DNA of 64,000 bases from Acanthacorydalis orientalis (Eukaryota > Arthropoda > Insecta > Megaloptera > Corydalidae), in the NCBI GenBank assembly GCA_034766995.1, contig CM068323.1, forward strand, positions 3,706,967-3,770,966. The letters are read 5' to 3'. A program made the position numbers and the translations under genes. Under the pieces are notes generated by a model, which worked only from the letters and a program-made list of their open reading frames with translations, was not told the origin of the DNA and made no database searches. Each line of letters starts with the position of its first letter. Positions within the stretch are counted from its first letter, which is position 1. This document shows positions 23,314 through 35,588 of the stretch, piece after piece.

Positions 23314-23742
23314 ACAGAAATTGTTTTATTAATAGAAACGAGTAATATATTCTGATTGGGTAAATATATTCAAGAAATGAAATAAAAGCCAAGAACAAAA
23401 AAATGATCATTTTTTTATATGATCAAAAAGGTACACTTAGAGAGCAGCTAAGCAACGTTTAATTAGCATGACGTTTCAGGTATGATTGCTGCGCTCGCAA
23501 TCTTCACACTCAATTATCATCGGCAACTCTTTAGTTGTCGCAGTTCTATCACACACATACATCTACTAGTCTACACACATACATACTCAAGTCGACACCG
23601 AGGATGTTGTATACATCATAAGAGTTAGCATAAGAAACAATCAAAAATTATTAACAATCAGTTATTGAACATTCTTGAATAAACGCTTGAGAATTCTTAA
23701 AATAATGCAGTCGATATCAATAACAATCAAAATGTATCAACA
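20057..23742. repeat. Satellite-like tandem array, six units
   Basis: Units begin near 20057, 21140, 21870, 22371, 22869 and 23402, giving a basic period of about 500-730 bases. Each has a core that starts TGATCATTTATTATATAATC, then GAGAGCAGCTAAGCAACGTC, CTACGACTGCTGTGCTCGCA and further conserved text. The core is followed by (CA)n(TA)n of different length and a short GGGTAAAATATTCTGATTGG spacer. The first unit is longer because of a 580-bp insertion (20179-20758). The fifth unit lacks part of its start. No protein is conserved among units. Confidence 0.9.
20179..20758. mobile_element. 580-bp MITE inside the satellite array
   Basis: The ends are 13-bp inverted repeats CAAGGGGAGGATA (20179) and TATCCTCCCCTTG (ending 20758), flanked by TCA on both sides (20176-20178, 20759-20761). 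The other satellite units read through this site without an insert (GTCGCAGTTCTATC), so the boundaries are supported by paralogous empty sites. The interior has no transposase. A 3-bp duplication would fit PIF/Harbinger- or CACTA-type mobilisation, but the end motif does not settle it. Confidence 0.85.
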
Positions 23743-23759
23743 GTCACACACACACACAC

Positions 23760-23809
<50 letters not shown>

Positions 23810-23822
23810 ATATATATATGTA

Positions 23823-23914
<92 letters not shown>
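20985..23914. repeat. (CA)n(TA)n tracts embedded in the satellite units
   Basis: Compound tracts lie at about 20985-21056, 21703-21790, 22225-22299, 22727-22799, 23181-23310 and 23743-23914. All sit at the same place in the unit. The last one includes a TC/CT run (23822-23858) between two TA runs. Length differs strongly from unit to unit while the cores stay similar. Confidence 0.9.
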
Positions 23915-23919
<5 letters not shown>

Positions 23920-23989
23920 ATGTAATTTCCTTGAAGAAATTAGTAATCAATTAAGACAGTGTTTCTTTTGCGTTCATCAAAAATGAATG

Positions 23990-24830
23990 TTCCGTTTAAA
24001 ACCCCCGCCGACAATAAGTGTGTTATCAACGGCTCAAAGCCATAATATATTATTATGTGGTCGCGTTTATGAAAACCGTTTCATTAAACGTCTAATCAAA
24101 TACCGACACAAAGCGTTCTCATTAGTACGGATCATGAAATCATATTTTTTCCCCTTATGAAATATTCTTGTAACATTTCCAACGGCACATCACGACAATT
24201 CAAACGACAGTGTCGGGGGCTGCGTGAAAGACGGTAACGCGACAAAAACCGAATGGCCCGTACAGACCTTTCACAATTAGCCATTATTACAAGAACGCGG
24301 TCGTGGCGGCTCTCCCCCTCCCCTCCCCTTTCCTACACACACACACACATACGGTCTCGATTAATCACGCGATTACGTCGGAATCCATCCATCCAGAAAA
24401 ACGGGCGAATCTTGAACGAATTGAAAAGGTGTTTTCGTCTTCGGGAACACAGAAGAGAACATTTCAACGGTTTGAAAAACAAGACGTTTAATGTAAAAAT
24501 ATTATACTTGTAATAACAATAGGGCGCGATTTTTGCGACCGACCGACAGACAAGACCCCATCGAGAATGATTTGAATAGTAGTTGGCGAAGATGAATAGT
24601 TTTGTTACAGAAATTAAGAGATGTGTGTGTGTGTGTGTGTACGATGGAGGAATTCAACGCGGATGCAAACCGTCGAGAAGAATGGCTCCGTAGTATCTCT
24701 TGTCGACGCTCTAAAAGAACTTATTGAACAGAGTGTGTTTTTTTTTCTTCTAAATACATTTAGCACTTATCGCCCGAGGAAAATTAAATTAAAGCTGGAT
24801 TCTTCGTATAAGATGAAAATATAATAATAA
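23990..24830. other. Unique, GC-richer DNA without a recognisable gene
   Basis: Non-repetitive in this window, with CpG-containing stretches (24000-24020, 24190-24310, 24350-24450), a short CA run (about 24336) and a TG run (24622-24640). Plus frames at 24253-24513 and 24621-24824 show no family motif. It might be host regulatory or untranslated sequence, but nothing decides this. Confidence 0.35.
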
Positions 24831-25440
24831 TAATAAAAAAAACGATTGAAAAAGAACACAAAAGGATAACATTTCATGTTTAAAATTGGACCTGCTTTTC
24901 ATCCTTTTGTGTTTAATTATTACAACTTTTTTTTGTGGAATCTGTACTATCATCAGCATATTTATTATTCTTTGATTTATTGTATCAGCTAATAACTACT
25001 TTAACAACGATCTTAAATGAGATAAAAAAAAAACTGGAACGAAATTATAAAATAATTTATTAGTTGGTTTTCTTTTCTAACATTTTTATGATATTTATAT
25101 ATGAAAACAGTGACGACCATTTTATATAATAATTGTCGATAGAAAGATAATAAAAAATTCTTAATTGATTCAGTAATTAAACAAATGTATTTTAAAGTTA
25201 TTCTGTTGTTCATAATTTCAAGAATCAGTTAAGAAATGAAGTTTTCCTCAATTAATTTGTAATTATTTGGTGTAAATATTAATATGGTGCCTTTAAATTG
25301 AATCAATCATAACTCTATTTTAAATTAAAATGTTTTCTCGACGATTCATATAGGGGTATTTGCATCATAAAGTTGGCCAAAATTATTTTTTGACTTAAAA
25401 TAGCCTGAAACTATATTATTTACTTAATTATGATTTAATG
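24831..25440. other. AT-rich DNA, no gene
   Basis: No feature recognised. Confidence 0.45.
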
Positions 25441-25476
25441 TCAGTTATGAAGTAAATTCCATAAATAAAATACTAG

Positions 25477-25479
<3 letters not shown>

Positions 25480-25543
<64 letters not shown>

Positions 25544-25555
25544 GTATATATATAC

Positions 25556-25593
<38 letters not shown>

Positions 25594-25667
25594 TCATGTC
25601 TCTTTTTATGCAGTAGATATGTTCTTCAGAAAACCGCATAGAACTAATTGTATAAAAAAGCCAAGCG

Positions 25668-25730
<63 letters not shown>
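25480..25730. repeat. (TA)n and (TC)n(TA)n tracts around a Tigger end
   Basis: TA tracts at about 25480-25590 (with a TGTG/ACATAC interruption) and a TC-TA tract at 25669-25728. Between them 25588-25640 reads CAGTCATGTCTCTTTTTATGC...GTTCTTCAGAAAACCGCATAGAAC. This resembles, in inverted form, the 3' end of the Tigger-like element at 41.55-41.66 kb. Confidence 0.7.
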
Positions 25731-25789
25731 TATATATTTAATTAGCTGATTGATACAAAAAAGATTTAATTTATTCAGGTGATTGTGTC

Positions 25790-28522
25790 CATATTTCTTC
25801 ATCTGACGATTCTTCAGCATTATCTGCAGTAATATTTCTTCATCAGAAGAACCTTCATGGTACGAATCGATTTCTGGTCCTGCAGAAAGGAAAATATCTA
25901 TTTTTTCTTTCAGAAATGGCTTTTGATTTTTTCTTGGAACAGTCTCATGCCTGTTATAAGCGGATCAGAGCTTAACAATAATCTATTTATAACGACAAGA
26001 TTGCACGATTGTCTGTTAAACTTCCTGGAATAATTTAGAAGGTATAATCTAAAATGTTTATTCCTTGCTTCGGCCGCCTCTCTGACACCATTCTGACTGG
26101 TACCAAGGCTTTTTCAGTTACAGCAGAACCGTGGAGCAGAATTTTATGTAATGTGGGTGTAATTGGGCGCCATGAATACAATTCGACATACAGCTTTCCT
26201 GTTTCCAAACAGCATAAATTAAATTTTTCTTTGTTTATTTTATAACCACATGACATGGCCTTTAAAATCACTTTTAGTCGATATACAAGGCGAGGATCTA
26301 CACCTGTAATTTGAGTTGATAAATCAGGATCCATAAAAAATCACCGAATATTACTGTTACCGAAACCATCTTTTGGAACATCTACTTTGGAACCTATTTT
26401 GTTTTTAAATTCCTTTTATATTTTTAATTACATTTCTTTTACGATTTGTTTGTCAGTTTCACTCCTCAGCTGCCATTTCTTTATTGGTAATTTATAAGAT
26501 AGGTGGAGCAATCCTTCAAATAATCGAACCCTTGTGTGTAAAATCGATAAGCCGAACGTTAGTGTCTTGATTTATTTCTTTACTTCACAATAAATTATTA
26601 AAATCTTTGGATGTTGCTCCGCAGATATAACATTCCATACTGAATTTGGTATCAGTGGAAGCACTGCAAACTTTCGCATCAATCATTGTCAGTATCGTCA
26701 CATGTTTGTCACAAAATGTGTAATTTGCTTGTGTAACTTCAGTCGCTTTTAATAAATTTATTTTGTCTTGTATATAACCGATTTTTTCGTTTGTAATGTC
26801 GCCATTTTCTTTTACAAACCGAATTTGTATTGGTCGACAGTGATGCGGCAAAGAAGGTATTGGGTCCTGCCAGATTATATTTTTATTGTCTAGACCACGA
26901 GTTAATTTCAAGGGGACAAATGAATTTTGAAAGATATTTGCGTCCGAATCAGTTTCATTTTCAAATTTTTGTTTAAATTGTACTTGCTGTGATCCATCGT
27001 ATCACTATTTGCATATCAAAGTCAAGGTATATCTGTCGTGTTCGTTTAAGGGGACCCGGTGGTCTAGCGGCCTGAAATTTAAGCTATTTTAAAAAATTTT
27101 TTTCTATATGAGGGTAATGAGTAATGCTTTCAAATTTTTTTACACTTATTTTATTACTAATAAACTACACAAAAATGAAAATAAAGACAAAAAAAAAATT
27201 TTTTTTAAATTAGAAAAATGATGCTGAAGTCTCCCTCTCTAAAAAAATGGAATTGCGTGGTGAATGATGATTTATCTCTCCCTCTGATCTGAAATAAAAC
27301 AATTGACGAATTTTTAATTAGTATAAGTTTAGCTATCGCAGGAAGTAGAATAAAAAAAAAAAATTTGACAAAATGGCGCGTAGTCAAAAGTACAAGTTTG
27401 AAAACGACCAGTATTTTTGAATGTTTTGTTAATAAAAAAAATATAGATATTTTACGGAAACTATTAGAGAGCTAGCGAGCGAGAGCTAGAACTATTCAGA
27501 ATAACATATTAAAATTTCAGACAAATCGGTTAAGTAGTTTTTTTTTTCTGGCCCCCGCAAGACGAAAAAAAGTAGTTTCGAGATAAACGCGTTTAAAGTT
27601 TCAAGCAAGCACTTATTCTTCTACCTACCTGACCTTCTAATGGGATGTAGATCCTGAAATACTCTGAATTTCGTCATCAAATTTTAACAGTATATTTTTA
27701 AGATACTATACTTTCGAAAAAAAAAATCGATTTTTCGAAAATTCTAGACCACCGGGTCCCCATAATATCTGAAAAACTTGTGTTAAATACATTCAAAAGA
27801 CATGTAACTATGTGGTCCAATAAATCTTACAAATTAAATTCAACACAAGAAGTTGTCACTCGGTAAGATGTTTGTATGGGATAACACTCTTCTTTTCCTT
27901 TTGTATAATAGAGTAGCATGGGAAAAGTTTCTTATTATGGCTTCTAATTACTTCGTAGTGTTTGGGAGAAAGTCCAGTTTCAACAAACATGGACAATGCC
28001 TATAATGGTCTGTAGTTGTGTTTTCCTTCAGACAGAGTGAATATACCTTTTTATATTTAGTAGCTCGTTTAGGATACTTTCTTATATCTTTATTAACATT
28101 TGAGGCGTCAGTCTTCCATTCAGCTTCCAAGTTCATATGGGTAGCAAACGTGAATCATCCGAGCACATTTCATTACGAAGACTTTCAGTCTTTCTTCTCT
28201 TACTCCGCTCATTGCAATCACTAAATAGTTTAGTTGGACGCCCAGACCGCGGAGTTGCTGAATGTATGACAATAATCTCTTGAAGCCAGTCGTTGTTTTT
28301 TTTTTAAAAAAAAAAGAAAATGTATTCTTCTTAGTACGACTGAGTCCATCTTCAGTTTATTTCCGATTTGACATAAGAAGGTTTATGTTGTAAATCTTTC
28401 AATTCGTTTTCAGAATAATTGGTCGAATTTAACAAAAACATTCCAGCATAGTTCAGTTTTTCGTTAATATTGTGATGTCGATGACGTTTCATGATATCAT
28501 AGAACTGCTTTCTAGACATAGT
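25790..28522 (-). pseudogene. Transib/RAG1-like transposase, inactivated
   Basis: Minus-strand translation gives a nearly complete protein of about 650 codons once the MITE is ignored. From the N-terminus: MSRKQFYDIMKRHRHHNINE (28522), GRPTKLFSDCNERSKRRKTE (about 28235), KHYEVIRSHNKKLFPCYSII, LLDHIVTCLLNVFNTSF, [MITE], DGSQQVQFKQKF, WQDPIPSLPHHCRPIQIRF, TMIDAKVC (a likely catalytic Asp), CYICGATSKDFNNL, VRLFEGLLHLSYKLPIKKWQ, HKILLHGS, and REAAEARNKHFRLY. The C..C.AT, H-L-H and E-x-x-NK-F blocks occur in the same order in RAG1 core and Transib. Several stops and frame changes (for example the TGA before FFMDPDL near 26340, and stops near 26440-26455) make it non-functional. It could instead be another arthropod transposase group of the same fold. 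Confidence 0.7.
27050..27761. mobile_element. TTAA-flanked MITE, copy 2 (712 bp)
   Basis: Begins GGGGACCCGGTGGTCTAG and ends CTAGACCACCGGGTCCCC. Flanks are TTAA (27046-27049) and ATAA (27762-27765, one substitution). It interrupts the Transib/RAG1-like reading on the minus strand: coding-like text resumes on both sides, so it inserted after that transposase. Confidence 0.92.
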
Positions 28523-28578
28523 TTTGACTCCCGAAGGTCCTAAAATGAAATTAAAAACGTTATGGTGTGTTCGAATTA

Positions 28579-29382
28579 ATTCGTAGCGTTTTCTTGATGA
28601 AAAAAGATCGTTTATTTTAAATAATATTGAAAAAACATATCATTCAAAGTATTGTCTATCGTTAGCCACTACTTTTTTCCATCTTTCGGACGGGAGACGA
28701 ATACCACGTCGAAAGAACGTCTCGTCTTTAGGTGCAATCCACGAATCGACCCATTTTCTGTTATCTTCGTATGAAGTGAGCTTCTGCCCAGACAGGCCAT
28801 GACTCATCGATCGAAACAAGTGGTAATCAGAAGGAGCAATATCTGGAGAATACGGTGGGTGGGGTAGGACCAGTTTCCTTGCTTTTGGATCACTCTCGTG
28901 GCTTTAAGGCGTTTTACTACCGTTGACAAGTCAACTCCCAACGATTCAGACAATTATTGAAGTGTTTGGCATGGGTCTTCATTAAGCAATGCCTCCAATT
29001 CTTCATCGTCGAACTTTTTCGGCTGTCCAGGTCGTTCCTTGTCTTCCGAGTCGAAATCACCACTTTTAAAACGTGTAAACCACTTCTGACACGTTTGCTC
29101 AGCTTGAGCACGTTCACCATAAACTGCCACTAAAATCCGATGACATTCGGCAGCACTTTTTTGCATGTTAAAATAATGAAGTAAAACTCCCCGCAAAAAC
29201 AATTTATCCGGAACGAAATTCGACATGTTCGATAAAGTACAAAGTGTTGCTATTTACGCTTCAACCAAATGACATATACTGAAACTGACGCCTAAGGACA
29301 GCTGTTTTACGGAGATTATTTGGTTAAAGGGAACAATGTTAGAATGGACTACCTACGCCATCTCTTGTAAAACGCTACGAAT
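28579..29382 (-). mobile_element. Mariner with internal deletion (804 bp)
   Basis: Inverted ends ATTCGTAGCGTTTT (28579) and AAAACGCTACGAAT (29382) are flanked by TA. The minus-strand transposase starts MSNFVPDKLFLRGVLLHYFN (29226) and keeps the DNA-binding half: CQKWFTRFKSGDFDSEDKER, GQPKKFDDEELEALL. At IQKQGNW it jumps directly to LPHPPYSPDIAPSDYHLFRS in another frame. The first two catalytic Asp regions, about 180 residues, are deleted and only the third remains. A stop after CQTLQ also breaks it. The tail GIRLPSERWKKVV is kept. Non-autonomous. Confidence 0.88.
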
Positions 29383-29399
29383 TAATCCCAACACCTAAT

Positions 29400-30300
29400 A
29401 AAAAAAAATTTGGTATTGCTACTTTGATTTTGACAAAAAAGATCGGTACCAGGTAATCCGGATCAATTCGGACATACCGTGCTTCATTTATAAATAAGTA
29501 CAGTAGTGAGGATGGATACATAACAAACTTTATACACCAGAACGCAACCCACAACATCACGAGCTACTGGTCCAACTTCAACGCCATCTCCTGGTAGATT
29601 GTCTGGTAATATCAAAAAGCACACTCTGGAGACAATAAAACCGACAAAGAATAAAAAATTTCCTGCAAGAATATGTGTAGTAATGTAAGATACATGAGGT
29701 AAGGTGCGAAACACTGTATATATGCAAATTCTGTGAAGTACCTTTGCACAAAGGAACCTGTGTCACCAATTATCATAGTAAAAAAAATACATTACTAATA
29801 CTACTTATGTACGACTCCTGAAAATTTCAATGAAGTATTTTAATTACAAAAGTAATTATCGCAGTTTTGATACACATATGTTGAAATATTTTTATATCAT
29901 TGAAATACCCCGTTTTATGTGAAAGTTTTAACAAAAATTGCCCGATGCGAATGTGTTAATGAGAAATTTATTATTTTCCGGTGTATAAAAATATCAAATA
30001 CAGTTATTCACTATAATGTTCAACATTCTTACATATTAATTTAGTATGACTAACATGATATACATCTGAAGATGAAACATATAATTATAAATTAGGCACT
30101 GGGCGCCTTCTAGCACTCTATATTAATCTGACCTTATTGTTCGTTGTAATAAACAAAAACCATGCAAATAATAAAACAATTGCAAAATATCTAACAGGCG
30201 CCATCATACCTGAAGCACCTGGAGCGATCGTTCCGTTGCTCCATGCTACCGCACGACCTTGATTTTATGGTTGCTAGATAATTCATCGCATAACAAAGTA
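29400..30300 (-). pseudogene. Unidentified membrane-protein-like coding pieces
   Basis: Two minus-strand stretches look protein-like. The first, about 30235-30105, reads NGTIAPGASGMMAPVRYF followed by a hydrophobic run (AIVLLFAWFLFI) and a stop. The second, 29714-29484, reads NFLFFVGFIVSRVCFLILPD and CVLVYKVCYVSILTTVLIYK, again ending at a stop. A TTCTTGCAGG sequence just before NFLFF resembles a splice acceptor. These may be exons of a host gene, or two remnants. I do not recognise the family. Confidence 0.25.
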
Positions 30301-30373
30301 AATAATCCTGAATATAATTCATTGGATTCACTGAAATCTATATTCTTTTCAAGGTCATCCAAAACCTCCTTAA

Positions 30374-31073
30374 GGGGACCCGGTGGTCTAGCGGCCTAAA
30401 ATTTAAGCTATTTAAAAAAAAAATTTCTATATGAGGGTAATGAATAATGCTTTCAATTTTTTTTACACTTATTTTATTACTAATAAACTATACAAAAATG
30501 AAAATAAAGACAAAAAAAAATTTTTTTAAATTAGAAAAATGATGCTGAAGTCTCCCTCTCTAAAAAAATGGAATTGCGTGGTGAATGATGATTTATCTCT
30601 CCCTCTGATCTGAAATAAAACAATTGATGAATGTTTAATTAGTATAGCTATCGCAGGAAGTAGAATAAAAAAAAAATTTGACAAAATGGCGCGTAGTCAA
30701 AAGTACAAGTTTGAAAACGACCAGTATTTTTGAATGTTTTGTTAATAAAAAAAATATAAATATTTTACGGAAACTATTAGTTTTACTTCCGGCGAGAGCT
30801 AGAACTATTCAGAATAACATATTAAAATTTCAGACAAATCGGTCAAGTAGTTTTTTTTTCTGGCCTCCGCAAGACGAAAAAAAGTAGTTTCGAGATAAAC
30901 GCGTTTAAAGTTTTGCCGGCTCCACTTATTCTTCTACCTACCTGACCTTCTAATGGGCTGTAGATCCTGAAATACTCTGAATTTCGTCATCAAATTTTAA
31001 CAGTATATTTTTAAGATACTATACTTTCGAAAAAAAAATCGATTTTTCGAAAATTCTAGACCACCGGGTCTCC
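30374..31073. mobile_element. TTAA-flanked MITE, copy 3 (700 bp)
   Basis: Ends GGGGACCCGGTGGTCTAG and CTAGACCACCGGGTCTCC (one mismatch), with TTAA at 30370-30373 and 31074-31077. Tigger-like coding text begins directly after it. Internal differences from the other copies include TTTTACTTCCGGCGAGAGC near 30780 and TTGCCGGCTCC near 30913. Confidence 0.92.
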
Positions 31074-31077
31074 TTAA

Positions 31078-31700
31078 TAAATTACTAGTAGATCGTGAAT
31101 TAACTGATATTGACTTAATTCATATAATATCTGAAACCCAACCTAACGATGAATATGACAGTGACTACGAAGAAAAAAATTCATTCACTACAGAAAATCT
31201 TTGTAAAGCTCTTGAATTAGTCAAAAAATTGGAAAGTGTCATCATAGACAATGATCCAAACATTCAACGAGCCTTAAAATTTAGACAAGATTTGATGAAA
31301 TTTTGCAGCTAATATCAGTAAATTTATGAAAACTTAGTAAAGGAAAAGATAGAGAACAAATCATCCAAAAACAATTAACATTAACAATAAAAATGATATC
31401 GAACTTACAAATATTTCGAGCGATGCAGATAATAAGTTTGTGCCAATTGAAAGGAAAATGTGGATTGTTTTGAATTACAGTAGCGACAGTGACACCGAAT
31501 AAAATTTATCTACTTTCGTTTTTTAAAACGTCATTATTTTTCTTTAATTTATGTGAAGTAAATATGTGCTTCTACAACTTTACTAGCTTTTATTTCCAAT
31601 ATTTTTTCTATTGTACTGACAGACTCAATTTATGCGATTTTCATTCGCGTAAAACGAATCCACGTGGAACGGTTACTCCGCGTAAATTGAGGGCCGGGTA

Positions 31701-31705
<5 letters not shown>
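31078..31705 (+). mobile_element. Tigger/pogo C-terminal tail and 3' end
   Basis: The plus strand reads VDRELTDIDLIHIISE, an acidic stretch, ALELVKKLESVI, ALKFRQDLMKF and a stop. This is the acidic tail seen at the end of Tigger transposases. A late piece ends NYSSDSDTE (about 31497). The 3' end near 31625-31700 contains TTATGCG and TTACTCCGCGTAAATTGAGG, like terminal text of Tigger elements. The catalytic part is absent; the left side is MITE copy 3. Confidence 0.6.
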
Positions 31706-31753
<48 letters not shown>

Positions 31754-31778
31754 ACATATATATATGTATATATATATG

Positions 31779-31829
<51 letters not shown>

Positions 31830-31872
31830 ATATATATATATATATGTGTATATATATATATATGTACACATA

Positions 31873-31929
<57 letters not shown>

Positions 31930-31933
31930 GATG

Positions 31934-31981
<48 letters not shown>

Positions 31982-31983
31982 GA

Positions 31984-32014
<31 letters not shown>

Positions 32015-32046
32015 GTACATATATATATATATAGATATATATGTTA

Positions 32047-32088
<42 letters not shown>

Positions 32089-32095
32089 CATATAG
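31697..32095. repeat. About 400-bp (TA)-variant tract
   Basis: The longest simple tract in the window: TA with frequent TG, AC and AG interruptions (TATGTATA, TACATATA, TAGATATA). It gives spurious Tyr/Ile open frames of up to 180 codons on both strands. Confidence 0.95.
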
Positions 32096-32482
32096 TTCAA
32101 AGACTCCAAACAACACAACGAAGTATGGAACGATGCATGTTGGGAATAACAAGAAGAGATAGAAAGAGAATAGAATGGATATGAAAACAAACAGGAGTCA
32201 CAGATATAATAAAAAGAGTAAAGAGTCTGAAATAGAAATGGGCGGGACATATCGCAAGAAGGGAGGACAACCGATGGACAAGAGAAATTATTGACTGGGA
32301 ACCAAGGAATATGAAAAGACCCAGAAAGGGACCAATGAACAGATGGGATAAGGATATTAAAAACTTTCTTGGAAAAGTGTGAAAAAGAGAGGCACTGAAT
32401 CGAACAAAATGGAAAATCATGGAAGAGGCCTTTATCCAGCAGTGGATTAACAGGGGCTGATGATGATGATGATGATGATATA
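32092..32482 (+). mobile_element. RTE-type LINE 3' end
   Basis: The plus strand reads [17 protein letters not shown], then (after stops) KWAGHIARREDNRW, RKGPMNRWDKDIKNF and ALNRTKWKIMEEAFIQQW. It ends with a (TGATGA)n tail at 32458-32480. This is the standard C-terminal tail of RTE-clade reverse transcriptase proteins, and the trinucleotide tail is typical of their 3' ends. The element is truncated on its 5' side at the (TA) tract and has several stops. Non-functional. Confidence 0.85.
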
Positions 32483-32550
32483 TACATATATATATATATA
32501 TACATATATATACATATATATACATACATATATACATATATATATATATG
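32480..32550. repeat. (TA)n with AC interruptions
   Basis: Follows the RTE tail directly. Confidence 0.9.
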
Positions 32551-32654
32551 GTCTGCATCTTGCCAAATCTACACCTATTCCCATTTTTTTCTCACTTTCT
32601 CAAAAATCGAAAAAAAGTAATGTAGTTCTATTGTTATTGTATATGTGTGTGTGC

Positions 32655-32800
32655 GTGTATACACTATAATCCCTCCATTTACGCGAGTAATTGGTTTCAT
32701 AAAACGGGGTGTAAATAAAAACCTCATAAATGGAGCTACAGAAAACTTTAAAATATGGGTCTGTTCCATATATCCAAATATTTTACTTTTGCTAGGATAG
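32655..32800. mobile_element. Possible Tigger-like terminal sequence
   Basis: CCTCCATTTACGCGAGTAATT followed by ATAAAACGGGGTGTAAATAAA resembles, in inverted form, the end at 31625-31700 (CGCGTAAATTGAGG). No coding sequence follows, so this may be a solo end. Confidence 0.35.
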
Positions 32801-33059
32801 AAACGTATTTTTTTTAATTTTCCAATTTGCTTCTACGATTCAACATAATTACATACTCATCTTCATACATGACCATCCTTTTTAATGACAAATGGTCAAT
32901 AAATCTATAGAATTTGTTTTGTCAGTTTCAAAATATACAAGGTAGGCTATTCATCTATTTTTAATTGGAATTAACATTTTGATATGTTGATAATTCAATG
33001 AAACCGTATAATTATTCTGCAGTGTATGTGAGAAAGGGAAACTGTAACGTTATTTTACA

Positions 33060-33720
33060 TAATTGGTACCTTAAGAATCATTTTGATCACTGAAAATACT
33101 TTTGTTCCCGACCACTGTGCGTCTCGTTCCTTGTGTCCCGTACGTTCCGCGCGAACGTTGAATCTGAATTTTCTTTCGACTGCGCACGTTGTTGAAGCCA
33201 TTAGGTATTCAAAAACATTCCCGTTCGTTTTACAAAATCGCAAAGCTCTCACCGATGATATTGAGGAGATTTTGATGCTGCTATATGAACGTTCGGTTAT
33301 TTTCACCTCTGCCGAGAGATTAGTGTGAGGCGGCTCCGGGACCCCGGTGGCGGAAAAGAAAAGCATTTTCCGGCGTCTTTTGACGGCAAAAATAATTAAT
33401 AACGTGCTCCAAGAGTGGTTCGTCTTGTTACTAATCGATGTTCTCACAATCGCGCGTGATTAATGATCGTACTAGCACCACCGTCAGCAGCCATCGCCAT
33501 CGTCGTAAGTGTGTGGCACCCACTATAACGTCGAACAACGTTTTTATCGTGACGCGCGCTCACTCGCACACGTTCGCACGCGCCGTATATCCGATAGTGC
33601 GATCTCGCTCGCGCGCACTTTTCGTACGGTGCGTCCGGGAAACGAACGGAGTCGAATCCGTGCTACTGAGTCTCGGTCCGACACGATATCCGTCGAATTG
33701 AGCCTGACCTGAACAGCAGA
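33060..33720. promoter_or_regulatory. GC/CpG-rich island, possible promoter or first exon
   Basis: In a genome this AT-rich, 33100-33700 stands out for many CpG steps (for example CGCGCGAACG, TCGCTCGCGCGCAC) and no transposon similarity. On the plus strand CGTCGTAAGTGTG at about 33501 resembles a splice donor. Open frames of 80-130 codons exist on both strands (33083-33328 and 33438-33701 plus, 33055-33447 minus) but show no family motif. It is a reasonable candidate for the 5' part of a host gene. I cannot assign a gene or transcription start. Confidence 0.35.
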
Positions 33721-33808
33721 CATATATTAACGTCATTATTTAAATACTGTTGCTAATTTAGTTTTTTTTTTGTATTCAAATTTGTTTTAAAATTTTATTG
33801 AATAATTA

Positions 33809-33846
<38 letters not shown>

Positions 33847-33991
33847 CACTGAACAATCGGTAATATAAATTGATTATCAAGTGTCAAACATTAAAAAGCT
33901 ATGAATCAAGAAAATAAACGTAAAACAAAATTGATGATATGTAGAATATTTGTAAAGAGATTATTTTAAGTATTGTAATCACGAGTAAAAG

Positions 33992-33994
<3 letters not shown>
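33721..33994. other. AT-rich spacer with short (TA)n
   Basis: (TA)n at about 33809-33842. No gene. Confidence 0.5.
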
Positions 33995-34740
<746 letters not shown>

Positions 34741-34905
34741 GCGAAGTCTGCAAAATATGGAATAAAAATTTGATCCAAGAAGTATTTTTAATAATTCACT
34801 AGAGTTTTTTTTCATATTGAATTTTAAAAACTACTGGACGACCAAGTGTAACTTTAGATTTTCCGGTGAGAAGGTGTCTTCTAAAAGTTCTTGAAGGTAT
34901 TTTGT
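34741..34905. other. Spacer between two arrays
   Basis: No gene. Confidence 0.5.
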
Positions 34906-34915
34906 ATTTTCTGCT

Positions 34916-35079
34916 AACTTCATTCACACCTATTTTTCATCTTCCCCAATTCTTAACTTTAGTTATTGTCTCATTCAATTTTTTTTCTGACCAGGATACT
35001 CTTAAAAATGTCCTTACATATTTTTGTGACATTTATGTAAATTATTATATAAAAATGTAACATGATAAAATTTACAAGT

Positions 35080-35139
<60 letters not shown>

Positions 35140-35526
35140 ACATATATTATAAAAATATGTATATATATATATATATATATATAGCTTCATTTACCCACAT
35201 TTTTCATCCACTCCACTTCCAGACTTCAGTCATTGTCTCATTCATATCTTTTTATGACCAGGATGCTCCTCAAGATGTCCTTACATATTTTCGTGACATT
35301 TATATAAATTATTATATAAAACTGTAACATGATAAAGTTTACAAGCGATATTTATTTTTTATATAGCTTCTTTCACCCCGATTTTTCATCCACTTCACTT
35401 CCTGACTTTTGTCATGGTCCCACTCTTATCTTTTTCTGATCAGGATGCTTTTAAAGATGTCCTTATTTTCGTGACATTTATGTAAATTATTATATAAAAA
35501 TGTAACATGATAAAATTTACAAGATA

Positions 35527-35588
<62 letters not shown>

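Noticed and set aside
20057..23742. CRISPR-like array
   Set aside because: Units are about 500 bp or longer and contain microsatellites; there are no short direct repeats with unique spacers, and the genome is eukaryotic.
31489..32558. Long open frames of alternating Tyr and Ile (up to 180 codons) here and at many other places
   Set aside because: They are translations of (TA)n and TA-variant tracts and are open on both strands; no family or codon evidence.
33055..33447. A 130-codon minus-strand gene in the GC-rich island
   Set aside because: GC-rich DNA has fewer chance stops; overlapping plus frames are equally open and there is no motif.
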